Assembly (NCBI GenBank): GCA_027596035.1
Contig: JADGJA010000171.1
Coordinates: forward strand, 1-34,217
DNA: 34,217 bases
Direction of reading: 5' to 3'
From: Thoreauomyces humboldtii
Lineage: Eukaryota; Chytridiomycota; Chytridiomycetes; Spizellomycetales; Powellomycetaceae
Shown here: positions 22,069 to 32,639 of the stretch, piece after piece
Numbering within the stretch: position 1 is the stretch's first letter
How the letters are laid out: each line of letters begins with the position of its first letter
Position numbers and translations under genes: made by a program
The notes under the pieces: model-generated
Databases searched by the model: none
Seen by the model: the letters and a program-made list of their open reading frames with translations, nothing else
What the model was told of the DNA's origin: nothing

Positions 22069-23066
22069 TTCGACAAGTGGAGTTGCGTAGAAACTAGAGC
22101 CGGGTGACTGTAACTGAGGGATTCCTTGAGCTTGACGAAGACGACGATCCTGAATCTGTTGTTGTTTGCTTGCTGCCGTACTATAGTTCAAGCTGGAGGT
22201 GTAAACTGCGAAAGGAAGCTTGGCTGGGGGGTGCCAGGTGCGTCATCAAATTTCGAGGGCTTTTCACACAACTCGAGGGCTGGGGATTTTTGCCAGCGGT
22301 GGGCAAGGGCTGGGAGGGAACAAGGCCGAACAAGGCCTCCCCCCCAGCAACCGCCGCCGGGCGAAGGGCGACTCTACAACGCGCGGCGGGTCGAAGAGAC
22401 TTTGCAAGGGAATCGTCTCAAGGGGATTCTAGCAGGCTCGCTCACATCCACTTACGCACCTTCAAGATTTAAGAGGCATCCTTTGAGTGTCTTGGTTGTC
22501 TGCCGATGTCTGTCAACAGCACTTTGATTTGCCACAGGTCGATAATCAAAGATGTCGAACTCACCGCTTATGTGTTGATCAAGAGCTCATCATGCTGCAC
22601 TGCACTGTGTAGAGTGTAGGGACACTTGTACGTAGATGTGGAAAGCAGTCAGCAGCGGTCAAACGCCGAGAAACGGCCGCCCGTCCAACTTCCCACAGCC
22701 TCACAAGGAATTCAGGTGCCTATATATCATGTACCCCTTTGCTACCCTCTGATGAAATACATCTTCTGACCCACCACCGAGCACCTACCTACGCTCTCCT
22801 CATAAACAATTCACTGCTGCATCTGAGAGCGAGAGGTGCTGCATCACAGCTGTCTCTCCTACTGTACCCTAATAGTTTCCGTCACTGCTGCGCTTGCCCC
22901 CCTTCCTTTTCGACAGGTCTTACACCCTCCTCTCTCCTTCTCTCCTCTCTCGGCACTTCTGGCCCTGCTTCTTCTTGTTCTTCTTTGGAACCAAGCCTCG
23001 CCTCTCTCCTCTCTTGTCTTTGTCTTTCCCACGCCTTCGCTCTCCCCTCCTCCCCTCCTGTCCTCC
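22069..23066. promoter_or_regulatory. Divergent promoter region (BAR-SH3 / chitin synthase) with pyrimidine-rich leader
   Basis: About 1 kb separates the two divergent starts, the longest gene-free upstream stretch in the window. A TATATAT motif sits at 22721-22727, about 340 bases before the chitin synthase ATG. From about 22890 to 23066 the plus strand is a long C/T-rich tract (runs of TCTCC, CTTCT), typical of leaders of highly expressed fungal genes. Its role as leader or core promoter is inferred. Confidence 0.5.
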
Positions 23067-26000
23067 ATGGAGTCCGTGCGCAAGGTTTTGCCCGAGCTGC
23101 GACCGAATCAAGGCCAGTTCATCGCCAACGACAACTCTGATCTCTACTCGGACCATCCAGACTACGAGGAAACAACACCCCTCACCCTCCCCACCATCCA
23201 CCATCAGCGCGATCCCGCCTCCTCCTCCATCGACCACGATCGCTCGTCCGCCTCGTATCCGCAAAACTTTCCCGCGCGGCAGTCGTCCATGTACGACAAT
23301 GCAACCTCCTCCTCGGCCACCTCCTACCGCCAGCAGCAGCAGCAGCAGCAGTCGCAACAGTCCGAACACTTGAGCATGAGCCAGCGTGCGCAGCGGGGTC
23401 AGCGCGGCCAGCGTTACGTTCAGGCCAACCGTCCTCAAGATGAGAGTCGGTCCTACGGCGTATGTTGCCCTCTCTCTCTCCTCTCTGACCACGCGCCATG
23501 TCTGACCTGACCGACTCTATCTCCCTCATCGTGCGCAGTATGACACTTCCGCGACGACTCTACCTGGTGGTTACCCAGAACCATCTTCCCTCACTTCCAT
23601 CTCCGCCGGCGAGCTACCTGAACAGGCCGATGAGCAGCAATATTACGACAACATCTCGACATATTACGGGAGGGATGCCTCTCCATTGTCGCCCACCCAG
23701 CAGATGCCGAGCGGCCCGGGACCTGCCGCCGGGGGCGCTTCTGCCGCTGCGGCTGCGGCGGGCACGTACAACCGGTATCAATACCAGAACCCGTACGCCG
23801 AAGGCGGCTTCAACTTCGACTACAATCAGCAGTACCCGCCACCCCAAAGTATGGCCCGTCGTAGGGGCGCTGGCACCATCTTCCGCCACAAGACTCAGAA
23901 GACTGTCAAGCTCACCCCGCATGGAAATTTTGTCGTGGAGATCCCCGTCCCAGCCAAAGTCGTCCAACAGGGCAAGCTCATGGGACGGGAATTCACGCAT
24001 CTCCGTTACACCGCCGTATGCGGAGATCCCAACGAGTTCGAAGGTCGAGGGTACTCCCTGCGCGCCGCCGAAATGGGTCGACACACCGAGATCTTTGTTG
24101 TGATGACCATGTACAACGAGGACGAGATCCTGTTCGCCAAGACGTGGAAAGCGTGCATGAAGAACATCGCCCATCTGTGTTCAAAGAAGAAAAGCACGAT
24201 GTGGGGACCGGACGGCTGGCAGAAGGTGGTGGTGTCGATCATCTCTGACGGACGCACGAAGATCAACCCGCGTACACTCAACGTTCTCGGGGTCATGGGA
24301 GTGTACCAGGAAGGCGTTGTGAAGACCTCGATCAACAACGAGGAGGTCGCGGCCCACGTCTTCGAGTTCACCACGCAGATCTGCGTGGATCCGGATCTTC
24401 ACGTGCGGGGTTCCGACACTGGACTCGTTCCCGTACAGGTGCTCTTCTGCCTCAAGGAGAAGAATGCCAAGAAGATCAACTCGCATCGATGGTTCTTCAA
24501 CGCCTTTGGACGGTCTCTCAATCCAAACATCTGCGTTCTCCTCGACGTCGGCACGAAGCCTACCGATCGATCTCTGTACCGCCTGTGGAAGGCGTTCGAC
24601 TCTGACAGGCAGGTCGCGGGTGCTTGCGGAGAGATTGCCACCGAGACAGGTTCCTATGGTCACAAGCTTTGGAACCCGCTAGTTGCCGCTCAGAACTTCG
24701 AATACAAGTGAGTTCATGGATATCAAATGCGAAGTGCACGATGATCCAGCAACTGACTTCCTCCTGTAGGATGAGCAACATTCTTGACAAACCGCTCGAA
24801 TCGGTATTTGGCTTCATCGCAGTACTGCCCGGCGCGTTCAGTGCGTATCGATACGTAGCCCTTCAAAACGGTGCTGACGGAACTGGTCCGCTCGAGAAAT
24901 ATTTCCTGGGCGAGAAGCTTCACGGGAGCAACGGTTCAGTCAAGCTTTCACAGGCCAACATGTATCTTGCAGAGGACAGGTAAGATAAGGCTAATCCCGA
25001 AGGATGATTTCTTGTTTACTTACTTGTTGTCGTACAGAATCTTGTGCTTTGAACTTGTCACAAAGCGGGGAGAAAACTGGGTCTTGAAATACGTCAAGGA
25101 TGCCAAAGCCGAGACTGACGTGCCAGACACTATCGCTGAGTTCATCTGTAGGGTTCACACTGTTTCTGATTTATCGAAAAATTCAAACTTACACGCCCAT
25201 TTTATCTCATCAGCGCAACGACGTCGCTGGCTCAACGGATCTTTCTTCGCCGGCATACATGCCATCGCTCACTTCTACCAAATTTTCCGATCGGGCCACT
25301 CTTTCATTCGAGCCACCGCCATCCTTATCCTTCTCCTTTACAACACCATCAACGTCCTGTTCAACTGGTTCTCACTGGGCAACTTTTACCTAATCTTCTA
25401 CTTCCTATCTTCTGGGATGGTCGCGGATCCGGCTTCTGATCCATTCTTCGGTGCTGGCCCTGTTCTCGTACTGGTCGTGAGACAGGTCTACATCTTCTCG
25501 ATTGCGATGATTTTCGTCGCAAGTTTGGGAAACAGACCTCAAGGGAGCAGGTCGCTTTATATTTTTTGCTTTCTTCTGTTCGCCTTCATCATGACGCTGA
25601 TGCTTTACATGGTGAGCCAAATACCGAAGATCCTTCTGCTCCTGCGATGGTACGCTTAACCAGTGTTTTCCTTACGTAGGCCGGCTTCTCCATTGCCCTC
25701 TCGGTGCAAGACGCTGTCGCAGCCTCCCACGGGCTGAATGCGGACGGCACACCCAACACGGCCGGCGCAACATCACTGATCCAGAAGCCAGCGTTCCGCG
25801 ATCTCGTCCTTTCCACCGCGTCCACATACGGCTCCTACCTGATCGCTTCCCTAGCCTATCTCGACCCCTGGCACATGCTCAACTCGTTTGTACAGTATCT
25901 CCTCTTCCTCCCCGGGTTCATCAACATCCTCATGGTGTACGCCTTCGGCAACCTTCACGACGTGTCCTGGGGCACCAAGGGCGATAACGCCGCTGCGGAC

Positions 26001-26525
26001 GTCGCACCCGTGACGGTCAAGCAAGACGACAAGTCCGGGAATCGGATCGCCACGGTCGACCTGCCCGTCCACCAAGCCGACATCGACGCCTCGTACGACC
26101 AGTTCCTCCGTCTCCTCCCGGCGCCTCCCAAGACGGGTCACGAAGGGGACGGTCGATCCGACAAGCTCAAGCAGGAGGACAGCATGAGGACGTACCGGAC
26201 CCGGGTGGTCCTCTCCTGGATCTTCTGCAACGTCGTCCTGGTCGCCATCCTCACCACCGAGTCCGTGGCGGAGAAGCTCGGCGTCTTTGCCGGCGAGAGA
26301 GGCGTCGGAAAGGGGAATTCGTACCTCACCTTCACGCTCTGGAGCGTGGCGGCCCTGAGTCTGTTTCGGTTCGTCGGTAGCATGGTCTACCTATGCACTC
26401 AGAGCGACGCGAGGAGAGGGGAGGACAGGAACGGGAGTAAGATCAAGGGGAGCAAGGGAGTCAACAACGTCAATCTGTCGAGGGTCCCGAGGGACAGTAG
26501 GGACATGTCGTCCAGCGAAGTTTGA
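23067..26525 (+). CDS. CHS: Chitin synthase, division 1 (class I-III type)
   Basis: It polymerises UDP-GlcNAc into chitin and exports it across the plasma membrane. Six exons: 23067-23459, 23539-24707, 24770-24979, 25038-25147, 25214-25611, 25680-26525, giving 1041 residues. The N-terminal 240 residues are disordered and Gln/Ser-rich. The Chitin_synth_1N region ([20 protein letters not shown]) precedes the catalytic GT2 core: [45 protein letters not shown], the EDR motif and QRRRWLNGS, split by an intron at its serine. At least six hydrophobic segments follow, with SWGTKGDN after them, as in division 1 enzymes lacking a myosin head. Exon phases all agree and the EDR and QRRRW joins restore perfect motifs. 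The exact class (I, II or III) needs a tree. Confidence 0.96.
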
Positions 26526-26911
26526 TGGCACTCTTCCTCCCTTTTTTGGTAATGTCCATATGTAAATATGAAAAACACCATGTATTTTGTAAAAAATAAC
26601 ACACATCAGTACTTCTATGTATACACGGAAATAGGATAAGGACGGCTGAGAGCGATGTTCTTCCGCCAACTTCCCGAGCTCTTTCCAAGGGCCACAGTTG
26701 ACGACTCCTGAACCGCTACGTTTACGAGTAAATTCCCAGGGCTATAGGGGGCTGTGTACCCTGAACCTGGTTTCTGGTGTCTTGGTCCGATGGACGAGAA
26801 CCTGGCGCACGACTTGATCGGCTTCTTTCCAGAACCGTGGTACCATTTTACACCATACACTGAACCTTGCAGCAGCCTGTCTCCAGTTGGAAGTTGTCGT
26901 TCACCACAGAT
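26526..26911. other. Intergenic region between chitin synthase and IRC21
   Basis: An AT-rich tail (about 26550-26600, containing TGTAAATATG and ATTTTGTAAAAAATA) probably directs 3'-end formation of the chitin synthase transcript. The rest would hold the next promoter. No gene was seen. Confidence 0.4.
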
Positions 26912-27667
26912 ATGTCGGCAATCCCACTCCCAACAACCCTCCCGCACATGCAACTGGATGTCCTTTCCGACACAGATTCCTCAGGAAAGAGCAGCGACGA
27001 GGATGTCGAGAGCCAAGCAGAGTCCGTGAACGCCAGCCTCGACTCCCTATCCCTCGAACCCGCGCCGACGCCCGTCCCACCAAATGGGCCCGCATTCGAA
27101 CGACCCTCCACCGGTTCCCTCCTCTCCCCAGCCAGTGCCCACAGCGTACGTCCACCCTCCGCATCTCCATCAGGAGGAAGAGGAGGAGCAGTAGCAGGAG
27201 GAGCAGGAACGTTCAAGGTCCCATATCCCATAGACCGGTCTTGGTCGCCCTCCAACCACCTCGACGTGTTCCCCGCCCTGAACGGTCCCCAACGCGTAGG
27301 GTCGTCGTCCACCTCCACGACGGCAGCACCGGGACGTCGAAAAGTCCCTCTCGAACCCGGTCACTCTCCGTTGGACTGGGCCAGGCTGTTGACGTCCGGG
27401 AGGAACCTTCGCGGGGTGCCCCGGCTCGATCGGTTCACGCTCGAGGACCTGGCCCTGCACAGGAAGAGGGATGACGTGTGGATGGCCGTCCAGGGAAAGG
27501 TCTACAACTGCACCCACTACGTCAAGTTCCATCCGGGAGGCCCTGGGCAGCTCATGCGAGGCGCTGGCAAGGACGCCACCGAGCTGTTCATGAAGGTCCA
27601 TCCTTGGGTCAACATCGACACCTTGCTCGACAAGTGTCAGGTCGGCTACCTGGTCAAGGAAAAGTGA
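26912..27667 (+). CDS. IRC21: Cytochrome b5 domain protein, Irc21/CYB5R4 N-terminus-like
   Basis: This single-exon gene encodes 251 residues. The first 130 are a disordered acidic, Ser/Pro-rich and Gly/Ala-rich segment. From about residue 145 the protein matches the N-terminal half of CYB5R4 and yeast Irc21: RKVPLEPGHSPLDWARLLTS, NLRGV, then the heme-binding b5 fold with VQGKVYNCTHYVKFHPGGPG and its second axial histidine in KVHPWVN. The ending (KCQVGYLVKE) closes the b5 domain, and no reductase domain follows, so electrons must come from a separate partner. There is no membrane anchor, which suggests a soluble protein. Irc21 has been linked to DNA damage and lipid phenotypes; its biochemical role is not settled. 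The start is the first in-frame ATG giving a sensible N-terminus; another in-frame ATG follows at residue 12. Confidence 0.9.
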   Translation: MSAIPLPTTLPHMQLDVLSDTDSSGKSSDEDVESQAESVNASLDSLSLEPAPTPVPPNGPAFERPSTGSLLSPASAHSVRPPSASPSGGRGGAVAGGAGTFKVPYPIDRSWSPSNHLDVFPALNGPQRVGSSSTSTTAAPGRRKVPLEPGHSPLDWARLLTSGRNLRGVPRLDRFTLEDLALHRKRDDVWMAVQGKVYNCTHYVKFHPGGPGQLMRGAGKDATELFMKVHPWVNIDTLLDKCQVGYLVKEK

Positions 27668-27727
27668 AAGGTCACCCCTCCTCGAGGTGCCACTACATCA
27701 CCCCTCCCTCGTGAACCGCAGCGACAA

Positions 27728-27749
27728 GGACGCGTCCAAAGGACGCGTC
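27728..27749. repeat. Perfect 9-bp hairpin with two ACGCGT boxes
   Basis: GACGCGTCC at 27729-27737 and GGACGCGTC at 27741-27749 are exact reverse complements around an AAA loop. Each arm contains ACGCGT, the MluI cell-cycle box sequence bound by MBF-type factors. It lies between two convergent 3' ends, so a promoter role is unlikely; it may help 3'-end formation or be chance. Confidence 0.6.
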
Positions 27750-27764
27750 AGCACACAAACACAA

Positions 27765-27779
27765 ACACACACACACACA
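27765..27779 (+). repeat. Short (CA)n microsatellite
   Basis: A run of about seven CA units, preceded by imperfect CA-rich sequence from 27752, downstream of the IRC21-like gene. Confidence 0.85.
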
Positions 27780-27833
27780 TGGAGCAAGCAAAAGAGAAAA
27801 GGCCCGCTTCTCTAGAAATCTTTATTTCTTGGA

Positions 27834-29936
27834 TCAGCTATTCCCCGGATCGCTTCCACCACCACTGTCATCCCCACTGTCCGCTTTGCCAGAGTGCGCG
27901 TCCCCCGGCGCAGACGCGGCCGATCGCGCACTCTCTGCTTCGTCCGGTTGAGATCGCTGCTGATGTTGATGATGATGTTGCTGCTGCTGGTGCTGCTGCT
28001 GCTCGTTCTGCGTCGGTGTCAGTGATGTTGGCGATGGTGGGCGAGGGTCCGCGGGAGTCGATCCGGACCCAGGTCGCTGCATTTGACGATGGTCGGCTGC
28101 CGGGCTCCAGCCGTTGACGCTCTGCTGCAGTGGCGGATGCACTGTCGGCGCCGAGGGAGCACGTTGCGCGCTCGCATAGTTTGGTTGAACGTTTGCATAC
28201 TGTGGCTGCGGCTGCTGATGTTGCTGCTGTGACTGAAGCTGAATCGGCATCTGTGGTTGCGTCTGCGATTGTGATTGCTGTTGTTGTTGCTGCTGCAGTT
28301 GCTGCTGCTGCATGGCTTGCTGCATCCAAGCGGCCGGAGGGGCGTTAGGGTAAGTTGGTGGCTGGAGCGACTGAAAAGCCGCCTGTGACTGTTGAAAGCC
28401 CGGCGGCAATCCGCGTTGGACGTTTGCGTACGCCTGTTGAGTCGCTTGCGCTTGCTGCGATTGCTGCGATTGCTGGGAGTTCGAATGTACGGCGGGCGTT
28501 GGACGCGCGGCGCCGTAAACCTGATGGGCGCCCTGTGAGAGGGGCTGTCCACCAGTACCAAATGTTTGCGCATTCTGAATTTGGTTCTGGTGAAGTGAGT
28601 TTCCGTGAACGGACTGAAACGAGCCCCCGGCCTGATTTCGAGCATGCATCTGGGCTAGTGCGGCAGGAACGTAAGCCGGATCCGCGATTCCGTTGGGCTG
28701 TGCTGCATGGTACTGGGGTAGCGGCGCGGTTGGGTGATTGTTTGCCGGTAGCGCCGATGGCTTAATTAAGGGCGTTCCGCCTGACATCCCGGACTGCTTC
28801 AAAACAGCGGGATATGAGACCTGAGAGAGGTCGGGGACCGGGGGAGGTGGCAAGCCTCGCCCTATGTTTTGCGCTTTAATAACCCAGTCGGCTATCGTAG
28901 CCAGGTATGTCAGATTGTTATGAAGCCGGGTATGATATCTGAGAAAGACAATACGTAAATACTTTGATTGCGGGGAGGAGAGAAAGGGATGCATACACAC
29001 AGTCCATATTCTATTTGGTTCCCGCCGATGTGATTGTGATATTCTAGCAGAACCCTGAGCAGGTGTTGGTTGATTTGCAAGATCTACAACACCGTTAATA
29101 TTTGAAAACGCTGGGAGGCCAAAAGAATGAGCTACTTACAGACTCGATCGTTGCGTGGTCAAAGTTGATATTGGCGATATTGTTAGCGGAGTGACTCATC
29201 TGTGCTGGTGCGCCTGCTAACGTGGAGGCGCCTCCGGTTTGTGCGATCCGCTGCTGCTCCAATAGCACCTGCGATTGTTGTGTATACGCCCCCGACTGTT
29301 GTGACCGTGCTGTCGGGGAATACCGTTGCGGAAGCAAGGATTGTTGTTGTGGCTGCTGTTCCGGCAGGGACTGCTGAAGCTGAGCTGGTCCTAGGGATCC
29401 CAATTGCGGTCGTGATTGAAGCTGTAGCTGCGCTTGCGCTTGCGCCGCTTGCTGTTGCTGGTGGCGTTGCTGAAGAGCTTGCTGGAAGAACTGTGCTGCC
29501 TGCTGCAGAAAAATGTGACAGTAAGTCTTTTGAAAGACGAAAAGTTGTGCTGTCGCGCCAGCTGCGAGGGGTATCCTTCGTGGGTTGAAGCAGTTCAACT
29601 CCAATTGAAGCCTTGGTGCCAGCAGCAATAATAAAGCCCAACATCATGGAAGTACTTCCATCCAGCTCAATGTTCCACTCCTCCGCAATTTCTTCGAGTG
29701 CCGTCTCTCCGTGGCCATAAGAGAGCACGGAAGTCACAGTCGGCATGTGCTTCATTCAGCCGAGCCGTCATGGCGCGCATGGTCGAGAGAACTGTATCGA
29801 ACGAAGCCTGTGGCTTCTTCATAGCAGTTTTCGGACCCCAACTCCAATCAACCAACGAGCTCCACTGACGGCGTGTCCAGCAACCTACCTGCGAGGAGAT
29901 CTGATGTTGCATCCCTTGCGGTCTTTGCTGATGTGG

Positions 29937-29967
<31 letters not shown>

Positions 29968-30257
29968 AACCGTTGCTGATGTATTTGTTGCTGTTGATAC
30001 TGCTGGGATTGCTGTTGCAACCGCGCCTGCTGTTGCTGTTCTTGGAACTGATAGAAGAGCTGTGAGGGCGGGAGCGACGAGTTGTAGGTGGTCCCGGGCG
30101 CAGGTGCAGAGGCAGGAACCGCCACCGTCGAGGGCTCAGGAGGGACACCGCCATTGCCCCCCACGTAGTGGCCTGAAGTCCCCTGTGATCCTGGTTGCTG
30201 CTCCTGATGCTGCTGTTGTATGGACTGCTGAGAATGCGGTTGCTGACCCTGCTGCAT
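27834..30257 (-). CDS. SS18: SS18/SSXT (SNH domain) family co-activator, Gln-rich
   Basis: SS18 proteins are subunits of SWI/SNF-type chromatin remodellers (plant homologues are the GIF co-activators). Exons (minus): 30257-29889, 29502-29140, 29083-29001, 28938-27834, giving about 639 residues. The SNH domain near residues 235-300 is pieced together from three exons: NINFDHATIES, then ILQINQHLLRVLLEYHNH, then RLHNNLTYLATIADWVIKAQ, which is the core SSXT signature. About 230 Gln-rich residues precede it and about 330 Gln/Pro/Ser-rich residues follow (QPGD-type low complexity). In animal SS18 the SNH domain sits close to the N-terminus. The first intron (29503-29888) is 386 nt, far longer than the others, and may hide further exons. 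The start is the first ATG in an open frame that also continues upstream, so the true N-terminus is uncertain. Confidence 0.85.
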
Positions 30258-30559
30258 TGCTGCCACGGGGGAGAAGAAGCGGGCCTGAAATGTTGGAGGG
30301 GCGCGATGTTGGAAGATGGGTGTGAAGATCTCCAGGTTCTCGAGAAGCGAGGGAAGGGCCTACGGTACTCACTTGTACAGACGCGCAGGGACACTTGCGT
30401 CCCTCTTGAAAGGAACGGAAAGAGGCATCTTCCCTACCTACCGTTCCCCAATCGCCGCAAAGGACAACGGACGAGACCACCCAGAGGCACGGCGAGGAAC
30501 TCGCTACTCTGCGCCCAGCAAGTGACTCTTAACAGCTGGCCATAACAGCGATCGTGTCG
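30258..30559. promoter_or_regulatory. Shared divergent promoter region (SS18-like / MIM1)
   Basis: Only 302 bases separate the two divergent start codons, so both promoters must share this stretch. No recognised box stands out. Confidence 0.45.
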
Positions 30560-31375
30560 ATGACCGTCAATACCTACCCTGTTGGGACAATTCGTTCAGG
30601 AGCCGTCCCACAGTCCTCCCCGTTGAGCCGAGCACCCCCCAATACTCCCACCACCCCCACGACGGATACCATCGGCAACGCGGCAACCACGCCAGCGCCT
30701 TTGTCCTCAGGAAGAGGAATCACTGCTCCCGCAAATACCCCCGTTACACCCGCGCAACCAGCCATTCCGTCGCCGTCTCGTTCCCGGCCTTCGGACCTTT
30801 CCCACTCAGTCGCTCCTGACCAGGAAGCTGACGACGAAGATCACGCCGAGTTTGGAGACGAGAGTGACGATGACGAGGAGCGAAACCACAATGGCAAAGC
30901 ACTTCCGGCACACATCCACCTTCTCCCACCGGCCTCCCCGCACCCAACTGCCGATCTGCTCTCGTTCTTCACTTTTAAGGGCTTTGTGACGCTCGTCGTG
31001 ACGCCTTTCTTTCAGGGGATGTTTTACGGTTTCGGCGAAGGCGCCGCAAAGGTGCTCCTTGGCCGTTACTACGGAGTGGATCCGCTGATCGCACTCGGCG
31101 GGGGACCGCCCAAGCCCGACAGGCGGAGGAGGAGAAGGCTGAGTCTTGCCGGATGGTTCAATAGGGATCCGGTAGCGCCGGCCATTGCTGCTGTGACCGC
31201 TCCAGGATCGGCGAGGTGGGCCGCTACCAGCCCGCACGAGCAAGAATGGATCGGGGTTGGACGGCGAGTGTACCGCGGAGTAGGGGACCTCGGACTTGGG
31301 TGGATCGTCAACGGATTTAGCGTGGGAGAGAGCGTGAGCGCCAGCAAGGGGATGTTTGGAGTAGCCCACATATAG
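30560..31375 (+). CDS. MIM1: Mim1/Tom13-family mitochondrial outer-membrane import protein
   Basis: Mim1 forms the outer-membrane MIM complex that inserts alpha-helical outer-membrane proteins and helps TOM assembly. This single-exon gene encodes 271 residues. The only conserved part is the Tom13/Mim1 domain at about residues 134-171: FFTFKGFVTLVVTPFFQGMF then YGFGEGAAKVLLGRYYG, with the glycine-rich transmembrane helix expected of the family. The N-terminal 130 residues are Thr/Pro-rich, then acidic (QEADDEDHAEFGDESDDDE), and likely cytosolic. A basic stretch (RRRRRRLSLAGWF) follows the helix. The total is longer than yeast Mim1 (113 residues) because of these low-complexity ends. The start is the ATG at 30560. 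Identity rests on one short domain but the match is characteristic. Confidence 0.85.
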   Translation: MTVNTYPVGTIRSGAVPQSSPLSRAPPNTPTTPTTDTIGNAATTPAPLSSGRGITAPANTPVTPAQPAIPSPSRSRPSDLSHSVAPDQEADDEDHAEFGDESDDDEERNHNGKALPAHIHLLPPASPHPTADLLSFFTFKGFVTLVVTPFFQGMFYGFGEGAAKVLLGRYYGVDPLIALGGGPPKPDRRRRRRLSLAGWFNRDPVAPAIAAVTAPGSARWAATSPHEQEWIGVGRRVYRGVGDLGLGWIVNGFSVGESVSASKGMFGVAHI

Positions 31376-31576
31376 GTGTCAACGGCGGGTACGCTTTTTA
31401 TCATAGTACAGCAGCTACTGTACAGCTTCATGCCTGAGACTGCGATGACCGCGATATATAATGCTGCGCCCCCCCAGCGCACGCGCTCGAGCCGTTTCGG
31501 TGCCATGACACCTCTCGCATTCGCCATCACTAAACTTCGTTGAAGCATCCGTAAAAGAACCTGATAATCGCTAGCC

Positions 31577-32639
31577 ATGCCCGACGAGATGTATCATCAT
31601 TTGCTGCGGGGGGCTGTGGCCGAAGGCAACCTTTTTCAAGTGAAACGATTCATTACGCGGAAGGGGGTTCCACTACAGTGCCCAGACCCAACAAATGGCT
31701 GGCCTATCCTCTTTTACGCAATGCGGTATACCCAGAACGTGATCGTGGAATTTCTGCTAGAAAGCGGGCATGATGCACGGGAAATCTCGAAGGTGGGTAG
31801 ACAATATCTGCAGGAGGGCGGAAGGTCGGACCGTGCTAACGGCATATCCAGGACTTCTCGAACAATACCGCGTTGATGGTTGCTTCCAATTATCGAAACG
31901 AGGAGGTACAGTACCGAGCCTTACTTCACTGCGGCCATTCGTCACTGATTGATCCCTGTGTGTAGGCATTCATGGCGTATGTGTCACGTTATCCGCACAC
32001 GATCCACTTGACGAACGATGACGGGGAAACGGCGCTGATTATAGCTACCGGGAGAGGGATGAATGCCATCATCCAGGTAGGAGCGGTTTGCTATACTGAG
32101 CCGTTTACATGGCACCAATTCTGACGTTCCTTCATCCTTTGAAAGACGTTACTTGACATGGGCGCGGACGTAAACTCTACCGACAGCTCGGGATCCACGC
32201 CGCTTCATCAGTGTGTGTTCTCCACAATCCTCGGGGGCCGGACAGCGGGCTGTATCTCATGAAATGCCAAGCTAACAGAAGTTTCGACGTCTCCGTAGCG
32301 CCTCTTCCTGGGGATATTTCGACACGATAACGCTGCTGATATCGCGAGGGGCTCATTACAACGTAAAGAACAAACGAGGATGGACGCCGTTCGACTGGGC
32401 CTATTCTGTGGAGACGAGGGATCATTTACAAGGTTTGGATAACATGTTTTAGCCGCACACATTCCGTTATTCACGGCCTCGGATCTTGTGTGTTCTCAGA
32501 GTGTGCTACGGCGGTGGCAGAAAAAAAGCCAGTTCCCACACGACATATTGTGCGCTCTTCGAGCGGAATACCGAAGTCCCCGTCGATATCGGCCTTTTCG
32601 CCGCAACCGAACAAGTTAGATCTCAGAACATTTTTCTAA
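31577..32639 (+). CDS. AVO2: Ankyrin-repeat protein, Avo2-like (TORC2-associated)
   Basis: Six exons (31577-31792, 31852-31905, 31966-32076, 32146-32210, 32299-32432, 32500-32639) give 239 residues. Ankyrin repeats fill about residues 5-190: LLRGAVAEGNLFQVKRFITR, GWPILFYAMRYTQNVIVEFL, NNTALMVASNYRNEEAFMAY, GETALIIATGRGMNAIIQTL, GSTPLHHASSWGYFDTITLL and GWTPFDWAYSVETRDHL. The opening repeat (GNL..VKR, DP.NGW, LLESGHD) resembles yeast Avo2, a non-essential TORC2 subunit, and the tail is similarly Ser/Pro-rich (RSSSGIPKSPSISAFSPQP). The tail is much shorter than in yeast. The last donor (GTTTGG at 32433) is weak; if it is not used, the protein ends at DHLQGLDNMF. Ankyrin identity is firm; the Avo2 assignment is moderate. 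Confidence 0.72.

Noticed and set aside
29930..29970. CAG-repeat tracts in the SS18-like gene as an expanded microsatellite
   Set aside because: They encode glutamine in the correct frame within a protein that is Gln-rich throughout, so coding constraint explains them.
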